This document shows, in pieces, positions 7,081 through 16,095 of a stretch of DNA of 64,000 bases. Within the stretch, counting starts at the first letter, position 1; each line of letters begins with the position of its first letter. The stretch is from Mesorhizobium amorphae (GTDB lineage Bacteria > Pseudomonadota > Alphaproteobacteria > Rhizobiales > Rhizobiaceae). Below the pieces are notes generated by a model. The model ran no database searches, was not told where the DNA came from, and worked only from the letters and a program-made list of their open reading frames with translations. The translations under genes and the position numbers were made by a program. The stretch covers positions 1 through 64,000 of the forward strand of contig NZ_JHQS01000036.1 in NCBI RefSeq assembly GCF_014843845.1. The letters are read 5' to 3'.

Positions 7081-9126
7081 GTGTATTCCATGCAGCTGGA
7101 CAAGATCACCGAAGCTATTTCGCATTTCATAGGAATGCTCGAAATCTCGGTAGAGGAAGCACGGCAGCTTAAAACCTACGACGATTTCAAGATTGCCGAG
7201 GCCGTCGAGGAGGAGACCCCCGACCTTCCCAACACGAACATAAACGTCAAGGCGCCTTACACGCTGGACGATTTCGATCCGCATGTTCCGTATATGGGTC
7301 TCAAGCCGGAAATGGTGCCGTACACCGTCAGCACGAGCTTCTGGTACACGCCTCCCGAAATTCCGAACGCCGGCCATTTGAGCCCCGGCCACCACCTGTT
7401 TCAGATCCCGCATCTGCCGGGGTTCGGCAGCCACATGATCCTGCCGCACATCGAACCGCCCGGCGAGGTCGCCATTCACATCAACCAGGAGATCCGCCTG
7501 TCCGACAACGACTATGTCGGCGCTGGCGGACACGGCCTGATATTCACCCCGACGCTCGACGATGGCAGCCAGTTGGTGTCCTTGATGCACACCGCGGCGG
7601 AACTGTCGCCGCTCGATGACCTGGCAAGGCCAGGCTCCGCCGAGGACATCGCCACCACGGTCATCACCGCAAGCGAGCGCATCGCGGCTTATTCCGACAG
7701 CTATGATGGCGAAGCGAGCGTTTTCGTGTTGCACCCGGACGCGGCCTCGGGGCCGATCCAAGGAACCTACGTCAACGGACAGCTGATCGACGAAGCCGAC
7801 GCGCCGAAGGCGGAGGACCATCTCAACATCCTCAAGGAACAGAACGACGACTCCGACGGAGCCGAGGAAGGCGCCGACAAGGACGACTACAACACGCCTC
7901 CGGACTCCTCCGACTTCATGTCGGGCTGGGGCAACGGCTTGCTGAATCCTGGTGTCGAATTGGACGCCGGCGGCAACACGCTGATCAACTCGGCCGTCAT
8001 GACGAACAACTGGACAACGACGTCTGTCGTCGCCGTTGTCGGAAACAGCTATGAAATCAATGCCATCATTCAGATCAACGCGCGCTGCGACACCGATGCG
8101 GTCAGCTCCAGCCTGAACGGGTGGACGTTGGGCAACGCGCCTGACGAGAGCTTCAACATCGCGATGTTCAAGCACATCGATCCGTCGGCCGGCAGCGAAG
8201 CGCCAACCGCGGCGGACGGATTCCCCGCCGCCTGGGTGGTGACGCAGGTCACCGGCGACCTGATCATCATGAACTGGCTCGAGCAATACAGCTTCATGAC
8301 GGACAACGACACCTTGATCCTGTCCTCGTCCGGCGTCAGGACCATGGTAAGCACCGGCGACAACACCCAGATAAACGATATATCGATCAATCAGCTGGGC
8401 CAGTACTACGACCTGATCATCATCGGCGGCAACATCTATGACGCCAACATCATCCACCAGCTCAACGTCCTGATCGACAACGACCTCATCGGCGCGGTGG
8501 ATGGCTTCGAGACGTCCGGAGCCGGATCCTACTCGACAGCCGGAAACCTGCTGTGGAACGACGCCACGATCATCAATGTCGGCGGGCAGAACCATTTCGA
8601 GGCATTGCCGACCTCCTATCTGCAGGCGGCCCAGGATATGGCGGCAGGCAAGGGCGGCAATCCCGGCGACATCCTCAATGACGAAGCCTTCGCCGGTATC
8701 GCGACCTTGCGGGTTCTCTACATTTCGGGCGACCTGCTCAATGTGCAATACGTCTCGCAGACGAACGTGCTGGGCGACAGCGACCAGGTTGCCTTGGCGA
8801 TGAACCAGTTTGTCGCCCACCCCGAAGCGGAATGGACAGTCACCACAGGCGGCAACCAGGTGGCCAATTTTGCCGGCATCGTCGACGTCGACGGAACCGA
8901 CAAGACCTATGTGGGCGGCGAGCACTATTCGCAGGAAATCCTGATCCAGGCAGACATCATCTCGTGCGATCCGGAACTCGGCGGACAGAATCCGGACGCG
9001 CTGGTGAACGAGGCGGTTGCCTTCCTGGCCGACGACGCCACCGACGATGACGCGCAGATAGACCATCCGATCGTGCCGACGCCGGACCACGTCCAGGCGG
9101 ACGGCATGCAGACAATTTTGGCCTGA
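7081..9126 (+). CDS. Repeat protein with Q-N-DND motif, candidate type I cargo
   Basis: 681 aa from a GTG start with GGAGG six bases upstream. No signal peptide and no membrane segment. Residues ~1-110 are Pro-rich. Irregular repeats with the pattern I-x-Q-x-N/I-x3-D-N/S/T-D-x-hydrophobic follow: INQEIRLSDNDYV near 130, then copies near 325, 400, 440, 457 (IIHQLNVLIDNDLI) and 558 (VSQTNVLGDSDQV). These alternate with Gly-rich turns, suggesting stacked beta-strands. The tail is acidic and ends in a short hydrophobic QTILA, as seen in some type I substrates. The same motif occurs in the 5107 protein. It lies 21 bases upstream of the export ATPase gene, so linked expression is likely. Function is not recognised. 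Confidence 0.8.
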   Translation: MYSMQLDKITEAISHFIGMLEISVEEARQLKTYDDFKIAEAVEEETPDLPNTNINVKAPYTLDDFDPHVPYMGLKPEMVPYTVSTSFWYTPPEIPNAGHLSPGHHLFQIPHLPGFGSHMILPHIEPPGEVAIHINQEIRLSDNDYVGAGGHGLIFTPTLDDGSQLVSLMHTAAELSPLDDLARPGSAEDIATTVITASERIAAYSDSYDGEASVFVLHPDAASGPIQGTYVNGQLIDEADAPKAEDHLNILKEQNDDSDGAEEGADKDDYNTPPDSSDFMSGWGNGLLNPGVELDAGGNTLINSAVMTNNWTTTSVVAVVGNSYEINAIIQINARCDTDAVSSSLNGWTLGNAPDESFNIAMFKHIDPSAGSEAPTAADGFPAAWVVTQVTGDLIIMNWLEQYSFMTDNDTLILSSSGVRTMVSTGDNTQINDISINQLGQYYDLIIIGGNIYDANIIHQLNVLIDNDLIGAVDGFETSGAGSYSTAGNLLWNDATIINVGGQNHFEALPTSYLQAAQDMAAGKGGNPGDILNDEAFAGIATLRVLYISGDLLNVQYVSQTNVLGDSDQVALAMNQFVAHPEAEWTVTTGGNQVANFAGIVDVDGTDKTYVGGEHYSQEILIQADIISCDPELGGQNPDALVNEAVAFLADDATDDDAQIDHPIVPTPDHVQADGMQTILA

Positions 9127-9147
9127 TCTGAGATCCGGGGGGATATC

Positions 9148-12009
9148 ATGACCGACGAGCGCGATCTGGCTTGGGAGACGTTTGCCGAGGATCTTGAAGC
9201 AGCCTTGCAGGAGGGCGACCAGGCACCGCAAAACGCGAGTTCCGCGGCACCCCGCAAGACACTTTCGAACGCCTTGCGCCAGCATGAGCGGGCTATCGAC
9301 CGGACCATCAAGGCGATCGACACCGTTGTCGACCAGCTGCACGACGTCGCAGCCCAGCCGGCGGCGAAGGCCGAGCTGGAATCCCGCAATCAGGCAGCCG
9401 AGGCTGCTGGTCGCAAGAGCACCCTCGCAACAGAGCAGGCCAAACCGCCTGCCGCTGCCTCCCAGGCCAGGATGGCGCCAGCCGCCGGAGCATCGGCGCC
9501 ACCCATCGCAGCGAAGCTTGCGCCTGCGCCAAGCCGCGGCGAGATCAAGCCAGCCGGCACGGCGGCGACCCCAGCCGCGGACCCACAGTCCGTGACGGCG
9601 AGAAAGCCGACGGCCGATCCTGCCGCGCCCGCGCCTGCCATGCAGGAGAAGCGGCTTGAGGACAAAGCGATCTCCGCAGGACAGACGACCGCGCGTTCAA
9701 GCGACCCGTCCGCCCAGGCGCGTCCCGATGGCGCGCCGGCACCGGCCACCGTGCCAACCCCGAAGCCGGAGCCCGCCAGCGACAAGGCGACCGCTGAATC
9801 CTCCGGTCAGCCCGCCCGCCCGGAACCAGCCCGCCCGGAGCCGGCCCGGCAACCAAGCCAGAGCATCACGGCCGACGCCAGGGAGATCAATGCCGCGGCC
9901 TCGCCCGAACCCGTCCCGCCACGCGAGAGCAGGTTCCCGCGGCCGGCGCCAAAGCCGGAGCCAAGGGCAGCTTCGACGGCGGAGAACCAGGGCGCTTCGG
10001 CCGCGCCAGCGGCCAGACCGGAGCCTGTGCTGCAATCGCCTGCTGAACCGCTGGCCAAGGCAGCACCTGGTGCTCCCGGAACACCTGGTGCGCCTCGGAC
10101 ACCTGCTTCTCCCAAAACATCCGAGATGAAGGACGTCCCCAAAACACCGGGCATGATCGTCATAGAAGGCGACACGGGTCCGATAAAGGCCAAGGAACCG
10201 CACCAGGGCGGCGGGTCGCCTCCCAGCGACGACGACAGCGGCCGGCGCGGCGGAGGCGGTGGCGGCGGCGGCGTCTTTCACAAACGCCTCGGCCCGATCG
10301 ATTTCGGCGCTTCTCTCAAAGCCGGGTTGCGAGCGGTCAAGAAAAACCTGCTCATCGTCATGCTGTTCACGGTCGCCTGCAATGTGCTGGTCTTGGCGAT
10401 CCCGATCTATCTGTTCCAGATCTCGGATCGCGTTCTTACCAGCCGTTCCGCCGACACCTTGATCATGCTGACGGTGGTGATTGTCGGCGCGGTGGTCTTG
10501 CAGGCGGTATTCGATGCGCTTCGCCGCTTCATCCTGATGCGCACGGCGGTCGAGGTCGCGGCCCAGCTGGGCGCACCGATCCTCAGTGCCGCGGCCAGAG
10601 CCTCCCTTAACAGCAACGGCAAAGAGTATCAGGTCCTGGGTGACCTGCAGCAGCTGAGGACATTCCTGACATCCGGCACGCTGCTGTCGTTCCTCGACGC
10701 GCCCATGGCTCCCTTCATGATGCTGGCGGTGTTTCTCATCCACCCGCACCAGGGCTTCATCGTCATGGCCTCGGCGCTGCTGCTCCTGCTGATCACGCTT
10801 CTCAACCAGCGGGCGACGGCGGCGGCCTTCGGCGAGGCGAATTCGCATCAGAGCAAAGCCAACATCCATCTCGATTCGATGTCGCGCAATTCCCAGATCA
10901 TCAATGCGCTGGCCATGATTCCCGAGGCGGTGCGGATCTGGGGCAAGGACACGGCAAACTCCCTGCGCGCACAGGTGATCGCACAGGATCGCAACATCGT
11001 CTTTGCTTCGATATCGAAGGCGGTGCGGCTTCTGACCCAGGTGACGATGCTTGGCTGGGGCGCTCATCTGTCGATCGAGGGCCATCTCACCGGCGGCATG
11101 GTCATTGCCGCATCGATCATCGCCGGCCGGGCTTTGGGCCCGATCGAAGGCGCCATCGAGGGCTGGAACCAGGTCGTGCATTCCCGTGCCGCCTACGGCA
11201 GGATTGCTTCGCTTCTGCAGTCGTCCCCACTCAATTTCGAACGATTGAATCTGCCCCGCCCCGAGGGCCGGCTCGACGTCGAACGCCTTCTCTTCGTGCC
11301 CCAGGGAACCAAGCGCGTCGTGCTCAACGGCATCTCGTTCGCGCTTTCGCCGGGCGACTCCTTGGCGATCATCGGCAATTCGGGCGCCGGCAAGACGACG
11401 CTCGGCAAGATGCTGGTCGGCTCGATCCTGCCCACATCAGGCAACGTTCGGTTGGACCTGATGGATCTGCGCAACTGGGATCCGCGCCAGTTTGGCGAGA
11501 ACATCGGCTACCTGCCACAGGACGTTCAGCTGTTTCCGGCCTCCATCAAGGCCAACATCGCCCGCATGCGCGATGACGCGACCGATGCCGAAATCTATCA
11601 GGCAGCAGCACTGGCAGACGTCCACGAAATGATCTCCACCTTGCCGCACGGCTACGAGACCTTCGTGGCTGCCGACGGAGCGCCGCTTTCCGGCGGACAG
11701 AAGCAGCGTGTCGCCCTCGCCCGCGCGTTTTTCGGCAATCCTCGCCTGGTCGTGCTCGACGAGCCGAACTCGAACCTGGACTCGGCGGGTGACGCGGCAC
11801 TCGAGCGCGCATTGCAGCACGCCAAGGAACACAAGATCACGGTCATCACCATCACCCAGCGCCCATCCTTGCTCAAGAGCGTCGACAAGATCCTCCTGCT
11901 CGTCAACGGCACCGTCGCCCTGTTCGGCATGCGCCAGGATGTGCTGCAGGCATTGGCGACCCGCGGGCTGAGCATCGAAGGCGGGGCGTTTGGTCATCAG
12001 ATCCAGTAG
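9148..12009 (+). CDS. Type I secretion ABC permease/ATPase (PrtD-like) with long disordered N-terminus
   Basis: 953 aa; typical PrtD-family proteins are about 570-600 aa. Residues 1 to ~385 are Ala/Pro/Lys-rich and lack predicted structure, with tandem PARPEPARPEP units near 225-235 and a Gly run before the core. The core begins near 390: a membrane domain from ~399 to ~650 (first helix in LLIVMLFTVACNVLVL), then the nucleotide-binding domain with Walker A GNSGAGKTT (743-751), signature LSGGQKQRVALARA (from 847) and Walker B LVVLDEP (Asp871). It would power ATP-driven export from cytoplasm to exterior with the HlyD protein encoded next. The usual C39 peptidase domain is absent. The extension may recruit cargo; that is inference. 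Confidence 0.93.
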   Translation: MTDERDLAWETFAEDLEAALQEGDQAPQNASSAAPRKTLSNALRQHERAIDRTIKAIDTVVDQLHDVAAQPAAKAELESRNQAAEAAGRKSTLATEQAKPPAAASQARMAPAAGASAPPIAAKLAPAPSRGEIKPAGTAATPAADPQSVTARKPTADPAAPAPAMQEKRLEDKAISAGQTTARSSDPSAQARPDGAPAPATVPTPKPEPASDKATAESSGQPARPEPARPEPARQPSQSITADAREINAAASPEPVPPRESRFPRPAPKPEPRAASTAENQGASAAPAARPEPVLQSPAEPLAKAAPGAPGTPGAPRTPASPKTSEMKDVPKTPGMIVIEGDTGPIKAKEPHQGGGSPPSDDDSGRRGGGGGGGGVFHKRLGPIDFGASLKAGLRAVKKNLLIVMLFTVACNVLVLAIPIYLFQISDRVLTSRSADTLIMLTVVIVGAVVLQAVFDALRRFILMRTAVEVAAQLGAPILSAAARASLNSNGKEYQVLGDLQQLRTFLTSGTLLSFLDAPMAPFMMLAVFLIHPHQGFIVMASALLLLLITLLNQRATAAAFGEANSHQSKANIHLDSMSRNSQIINALAMIPEAVRIWGKDTANSLRAQVIAQDRNIVFASISKAVRLLTQVTMLGWGAHLSIEGHLTGGMVIAASIIAGRALGPIEGAIEGWNQVVHSRAAYGRIASLLQSSPLNFERLNLPRPEGRLDVERLLFVPQGTKRVVLNGISFALSPGDSLAIIGNSGAGKTTLGKMLVGSILPTSGNVRLDLMDLRNWDPRQFGENIGYLPQDVQLFPASIKANIARMRDDATDAEIYQAAALADVHEMISTLPHGYETFVAADGAPLSGGQKQRVALARAFFGNPRLVVLDEPNSNLDSAGDAALERALQHAKEHKITVITITQRPSLLKSVDKILLLVNGTVALFGMRQDVLQALATRGLSIEGGAFGHQIQ

Positions 12010-12023
12010 CCGGGTAATCAAAA

Positions 12024-13364
12024 ATGACAACCGAGATCGCAAAAGTTCACGACATGCAGTGGTACTCCGAGGTGCCACGCTCGATCTGGAAACAGACCAT
12101 GTTTGGCGTCCTGCTCATCACGGTGGCCTTCGGCGGCTTCGGCACATGGGCTTTCACGGCGCCGTTGGCATCCGCCATCGTTGCCCAAGGCAGTTTCGTT
12201 GCCACCGGGCAAAACAAGGTCATTCAGCATCTCGAAGGCGGCATCATCAAGGAAATCCTGGTCAGCGAAGGCGACCATGTCAGCCTCGATCAGCCGCTGG
12301 TCAGGCTTGACGAAACCGCCGCCCAGACCAACGAACGGCAATTGTTCCTGCGAAAGGCCAGGCTCGAGGCCATCGCCGCCCGCTTGAATGCCGAGGTGCA
12401 AGGCAGCGCCGGGATCCAGTTTCCATCGATCATCCTCGACAACCGGCACGACCCGGAAGTCACGCCGATCATGGAGAGCCAGCAACTCAACTTCGAGGCT
12501 GCGGAACGCAAGCGTGACAGCGAGATAGGGCTGTTCGATCAGAACAAGAAGGCGATGGAATTCCGCAACGAAGGGATTGAGGAGCAGATCTCGTCGGTCC
12601 GGCGGCAATTGCAATTCCTCAAGGAGGAATACCAGGGCAAGAAGAAGCTTCTCGACCAGGGCTTGATCCGCGGAACCGAGGTGAAGGCGATCCAGCGGGC
12701 AATGGCGGACGCGGACGGCCAGATCGGCAAGATGCTGGCGGAAGTTTCCGAGAACCGCGAACAGATCGTCAGGTTCGAGCAGCAGATCACCCAGACGAAG
12801 GACGCCTACCGCCAGGCAGCGCTCCAGGAATTGCAGAGCCTGGAGGCCGAACTGGACGCGGTGCGCGAGCAGTCACGCGAGGCGCAGAATGTGCTTCGCC
12901 GTGTCACCATCAATGCGCCGGTGCCCGGCACGATCATACGCATGCATTACCACACCGCCGGCGGCGTCATCGAGAGCGGCAAGGCCATCCTCGAGATCCT
13001 GCCTTCAGACGTGCCTTTGGTCATCGAGGCGCAAGTCCCTCGCACCGACATCGACAACGTCAAGGTCGGGCAGCAGGCCTCGATCAGGCTGATCGCGCTC
13101 AACCGGCGCACCACGCCGGTTCTGGAAGGCGAGGTCTACTACGTCTCGGCCGACGCGCTGCCTGAGATGAGCGGCCCCACGTCTAAGGAGGTCTATCTGG
13201 CGCGCGTACGCTTGCCGGCAAGCGAACTGGCGAAGGCGCACGGCTTTACGCCGACGCCGGGCATGCCTGCCGAAATACTGGTGCAAACCGAGTCGCGGAC
13301 GTTCTTCAGCTATCTGACGAAGCCGATCGCCGACAGCATGGCCAGGGCATTCATGGAACAGTGA
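12024..13364 (+). CDS. HlyD/PrtE-family type I secretion periplasmic adaptor
   Basis: 446 aa, usual family length. An N-terminal membrane anchor (~25-45, in MFGVLLITVAFGGFGTWAF) is followed by a biotinyl-lipoyl-like domain (HLEGGIIKEILVSEGD), long coiled-coil helices (~130-280), the second lipoyl half (VTINAPVPGTIIRMHYHT) and a beta-barrel domain typical of type I adaptor subunits. It bridges the inner-membrane ABC protein to an outer-membrane TolC-like channel; none is encoded in the window. It lies 14 bases after the ATPase gene in the same operon. The ribosome site is weak. Confidence 0.93.
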   Translation: MTTEIAKVHDMQWYSEVPRSIWKQTMFGVLLITVAFGGFGTWAFTAPLASAIVAQGSFVATGQNKVIQHLEGGIIKEILVSEGDHVSLDQPLVRLDETAAQTNERQLFLRKARLEAIAARLNAEVQGSAGIQFPSIILDNRHDPEVTPIMESQQLNFEAAERKRDSEIGLFDQNKKAMEFRNEGIEEQISSVRRQLQFLKEEYQGKKKLLDQGLIRGTEVKAIQRAMADADGQIGKMLAEVSENREQIVRFEQQITQTKDAYRQAALQELQSLEAELDAVREQSREAQNVLRRVTINAPVPGTIIRMHYHTAGGVIESGKAILEILPSDVPLVIEAQVPRTDIDNVKVGQQASIRLIALNRRTTPVLEGEVYYVSADALPEMSGPTSKEVYLARVRLPASELAKAHGFTPTPGMPAEILVQTESRTFFSYLTKPIADSMARAFMEQ

Positions 13365-13398
13365 ACTTCGCAAACAAGGGACAAATTCGGGGGAAACC

Positions 13399-15021
13399 AT
13401 GCATATCGATGTCATCACGACACGGGAGGGCCTCAACGGGCTCAGGCAGAACTGGGACGATCTTTACGAGAAGGACCCCGAAGCCCAGTTCTTTCTGTCC
13501 TGGACGTTCCTGTCGTCCTACCTTCGCCGGTTTGATGGCGCCTGGTCCATTCTGGCGGCACGGTCGGGACCGCAAGGGTCTCCCTATGTCGCCCTGCTGC
13601 CGTTGCGGCTCCGCACCAGGCTGAACAAGAAGACCGGCTTTTGCCACAACGAAATCAACATGGGCGCAAACTACGCGGCCGACTATACGGGCATCGTTTG
13701 CGCGCCAGGCTTTGCCGACCGCGCGATCCCGGCGCTTGCCAAACATCTCATGAAGATGAACTGGGCCAAGCTGCATCTCGAAAATCTGCGCATGTCGGAG
13801 AAGCGGCGCCGCCTGCTGCTCGACAACCTTGCCGACAAGCGGCTGACCGCCCAAAGGATGCAGCGCGTCAACAAGACCGACAATGTCGACAACTGCACCT
13901 GCCCGGCCACCAACCTGCCGGGGGATTGGGACGCTTATCTCGAGCAGAAGATCAGTTCAAACACGCGCCAGAAGATCAGGCGCTTCCTGCGCAAACTGGA
14001 CGGGTCGGACGAATTTCGCATCACCCATGCCGACGCCTCGACGATCGACCGCGACATCGGCATCATCCTCGAAATGTGGCGCATCAAATGGGCGCCGCGG
14101 AAGGGCAACCTTTTGCCCGGCCTTTTGAGATCCAACCGGATACTGTTCAAGGATGCCTTCGAGAGCGGGACGCTGTTCCTGCCCATTCTCTGGCATCACG
14201 ACAAACCGCTCGCAGGCTTGGCGTTCCTGGTCGACCCGGTCAAGAAGGCGATGCTCTTCCACCTCGCCGGACGCGACGAGACCGCCAACGAAATCCCCCC
14301 GGGACTTGTGCTGCATGCCTATTGCATTCGCCGTGCGATCGAGCAGGGCTTCCGCAGCTACGATTTCCTGCGCGGCAACGAGTCCTACAAATATTCATTC
14401 GGTGTCGAGGAGACCAGGATTCATTGTGTTCTGGTCAAAACGAGGACGGGCCGAAATCTCGGCGACCGGCTTGACGCCAGATCCGTGGCAAGCGTGCTTG
14501 AGCAGGCGACCAAATTCCACGAGGCGGGCAAGCTGGCCAATGCCGAAAATGCCTATCGCCAGATTCTCGAGGTCGCCCCTCGCCACGCTCGTACCCTGTA
14601 CGGATTGGGTCAATTGCTCGCGGCCAAGGCGGATCACTGGTCAGCCGCCGATACCTTTGGCTCACTCGTGGAGATCGCCCCAAATTCGGTCAAGGCGTGG
14701 TCGCGGCTTGCCATTGAACTGCAGGCGCTAAGTCGCCACTCCGAGGCCGCGGACGCCTTCCGCAAGGTGCTTGAGCTCAATCCGGAGCTGCCCGGGGCAC
14801 AGTACGGCCTTGGCCGCTGCCTGGCGGAACTTCGGCAGATTGACGAAGCGGCGAAGGTCTTGAGCGCGGTGCAGGATCGATCCGACAAGCCCATCGACCC
14901 TCTGCTTCGTGCCAAGGCACGCATGCAGTTGAACAAGCTCAAGCAGGATTTGAACCCTTGCTACATCAGGCTCGAACCGGTGAAGGCAAGCCCGCATCTC
15001 CTTGAGAAGGCTGACGCCTGA
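13399..15021 (+). CDS. BioF2/CelD-type GNAT acyltransferase with C-terminal TPRs (paralogue of 1487 gene)
   Basis: 540 aa, ATG behind GGGGGAAACC. It is collinear with the protein at 1487-3109 and identical in length: the same acidic start (DVITTREGLNGLRQNWDDLY), the same FFLSWTFLSSY-like segment and the WAKLHLENL motif. The acyltransferase fold is followed by TPR helices from ~370 (FHEAGKLANAENAYRQIL). It follows the HlyD gene by 34 bases and is probably the last gene of the export operon. The tandem relationship across an export locus suggests both act on the exported material or on envelope polysaccharide, perhaps with different acceptors. No biochemical function can be read directly. Confidence 0.82.
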   Translation: MHIDVITTREGLNGLRQNWDDLYEKDPEAQFFLSWTFLSSYLRRFDGAWSILAARSGPQGSPYVALLPLRLRTRLNKKTGFCHNEINMGANYAADYTGIVCAPGFADRAIPALAKHLMKMNWAKLHLENLRMSEKRRRLLLDNLADKRLTAQRMQRVNKTDNVDNCTCPATNLPGDWDAYLEQKISSNTRQKIRRFLRKLDGSDEFRITHADASTIDRDIGIILEMWRIKWAPRKGNLLPGLLRSNRILFKDAFESGTLFLPILWHHDKPLAGLAFLVDPVKKAMLFHLAGRDETANEIPPGLVLHAYCIRRAIEQGFRSYDFLRGNESYKYSFGVEETRIHCVLVKTRTGRNLGDRLDARSVASVLEQATKFHEAGKLANAENAYRQILEVAPRHARTLYGLGQLLAAKADHWSAADTFGSLVEIAPNSVKAWSRLAIELQALSRHSEAADAFRKVLELNPELPGAQYGLGRCLAELRQIDEAAKVLSAVQDRSDKPIDPLLRAKARMQLNKLKQDLNPCYIRLEPVKASPHLLEKADA

Positions 15022-15055
15022 CCGCCCCGATGGCCTAATCAGAGAGTTCCCATTT

Positions 15056-15071
15056 GGGCGCTCAAACGCCC
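15056..15071 (+). terminator. Weak hairpin after the secretion operon
   Basis: GGGCG and CGCCC pair over 5 bp around CTCAAA, 35 bases past the stop at 15021, followed by TCTC rather than a T-run. It marks a possible end of the operon but is weak. Confidence 0.3.
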
Positions 15072-15269
15072 TCTCGCCCGCGATGCGAAAACGCAGGATG
15101 CGCTCCATAGCATCTGCGTAGCGTCCGCTCTGCATCATCGATGAGCCTATTGCGCGCCATCTCCGGCACCGACGAAAAATCCATTTAGCACTCTGGAATT
15201 GGTCGACCGCCAACCGTCGGCGGTTCCCGGCCGACCTTGATCAATTGTACTCCTTACGTATAATTTCTG

Positions 15270-15286
15270 TGTACATATATTATACA
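15270..15286. promoter_or_regulatory. Imperfect palindrome, candidate GntR operator
   Basis: TGTACATATATTATACA is near-palindromic, with outer halves TGTA/TACA, in an A/T-rich island about 100 bases before the GntR-type gene. A related CAATTGTAC lies at 15242-15250. FCD-type GntR regulators commonly bind short palindromes of this kind near their own promoters; autoregulation is inference. Confidence 0.45.
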
Positions 15287-15384
15287 ATTTGTTGACTCCT
15301 TCGCCTAGGCATGCAAATCCTCCTGCCGTCGACACGGTCGATGGAAGCCGTTGTCGCGAGAATTCAGACAGCAGGGAGGCCTCG

Positions 15385-16095
15385 GTGAAGAGCGGAAAGA
15401 ACGGTCTTTACGACGATCTGAAGCGTCAGATTCTGACGATGGAACTCGACCCCGACCAGGATCTGGACGAAGTGAGCCTGAGCGAGCGCTACGGCCTCTC
15501 CAGAACGCCTGTTCGGGAGATTTTTCGTCGCCTCGAGGGTGAAGGCTACATCGATATCCGCGCCAACCGCGGTGCGCGCGTCGTCCCCATGAACCATCAG
15601 ACGCTCAGGCACTTCTTCCTGGTCGCGCCGATGATCTATGCCGCGATCGGCCGTCTTGCAGTCCAGAACTTCAAGCAGAAGCAGCTTGCGGACCTCAAGG
15701 ACACGCAGGAACGGTTCCGCACGGCAAGCGTCACCGGCGACGTGCTCTCCATGGTCCTCGAGAACAATCGCTTCCACGAAATCATCGGCGAGATGTCGGG
15801 CAACGCCTACCTGCAGCCGAGCCTTGGCCGCCTCCTGATCGACCATGCCCGGATCGGCCACACCTTCTTCCGGCCCCGCAACGATGACATGCGCCGGCGC
15901 CTGGTGCTCGCCGTGGAGCACCATGATGGCTTCATCGCTGCCATCGGCTCGCACGACGAGGACACGGTCGTCGATCTTGTTTTCGAACACTGGGAACTGT
16001 CGCGCGAGAACATGGAAATGTTCATCGCGCCGCAAGGAATGAAGGCAGACGCGCTTGTCGAAGCGCCTGCCGGATCGATGGAGAAATCGTCTTGA
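15385..16095 (+). CDS. GntR-family (FadR/FCD subfamily) regulator
   Basis: 236 aa. The GTG at 15385 is chosen because AGGGAGG lies six bases upstream; the frame can be extended to a TTG at 15289, but that part lacks a ribosome site. The winged helix lies in residues ~5-70 (LYDDLKRQILTMELDPDQ, then SERYGLSRTPVREIFRRLEG), followed by an all-helical FCD ligand domain (~85-215) with the usual His/Asp metal-site pattern (NNRFHEII, EHHDGFIAAI). Its stop overlaps the start of the DapA-like gene, so it is the first gene of the operon and probably senses a catabolic substrate or intermediate. Confidence 0.88.
   Translation: MKSGKNGLYDDLKRQILTMELDPDQDLDEVSLSERYGLSRTPVREIFRRLEGEGYIDIRANRGARVVPMNHQTLRHFFLVAPMIYAAIGRLAVQNFKQKQLADLKDTQERFRTASVTGDVLSMVLENNRFHEIIGEMSGNAYLQPSLGRLLIDHARIGHTFFRPRNDDMRRRLVLAVEHHDGFIAAIGSHDEDTVVDLVFEHWELSRENMEMFIAPQGMKADALVEAPAGSMEKSS

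Larger units (their letters stand above)
15022..15384. other. 363-base gap upstream of the GntR-type operon
   Basis: No gene was found. The right half (about 15240-15300) is strikingly A/T-rich compared with its surroundings and holds the palindromic region described separately. It is taken as the promoter region of the operon that starts at 15385. Confidence 0.6.

Noticed and set aside
6988-9342. Long minus-strand frame (784 codons) opposite the 7081 gene
   Set aside because: It runs across two genes, has no family match and no start context; the plus-strand gene is supported by its ribosome site and spacing.
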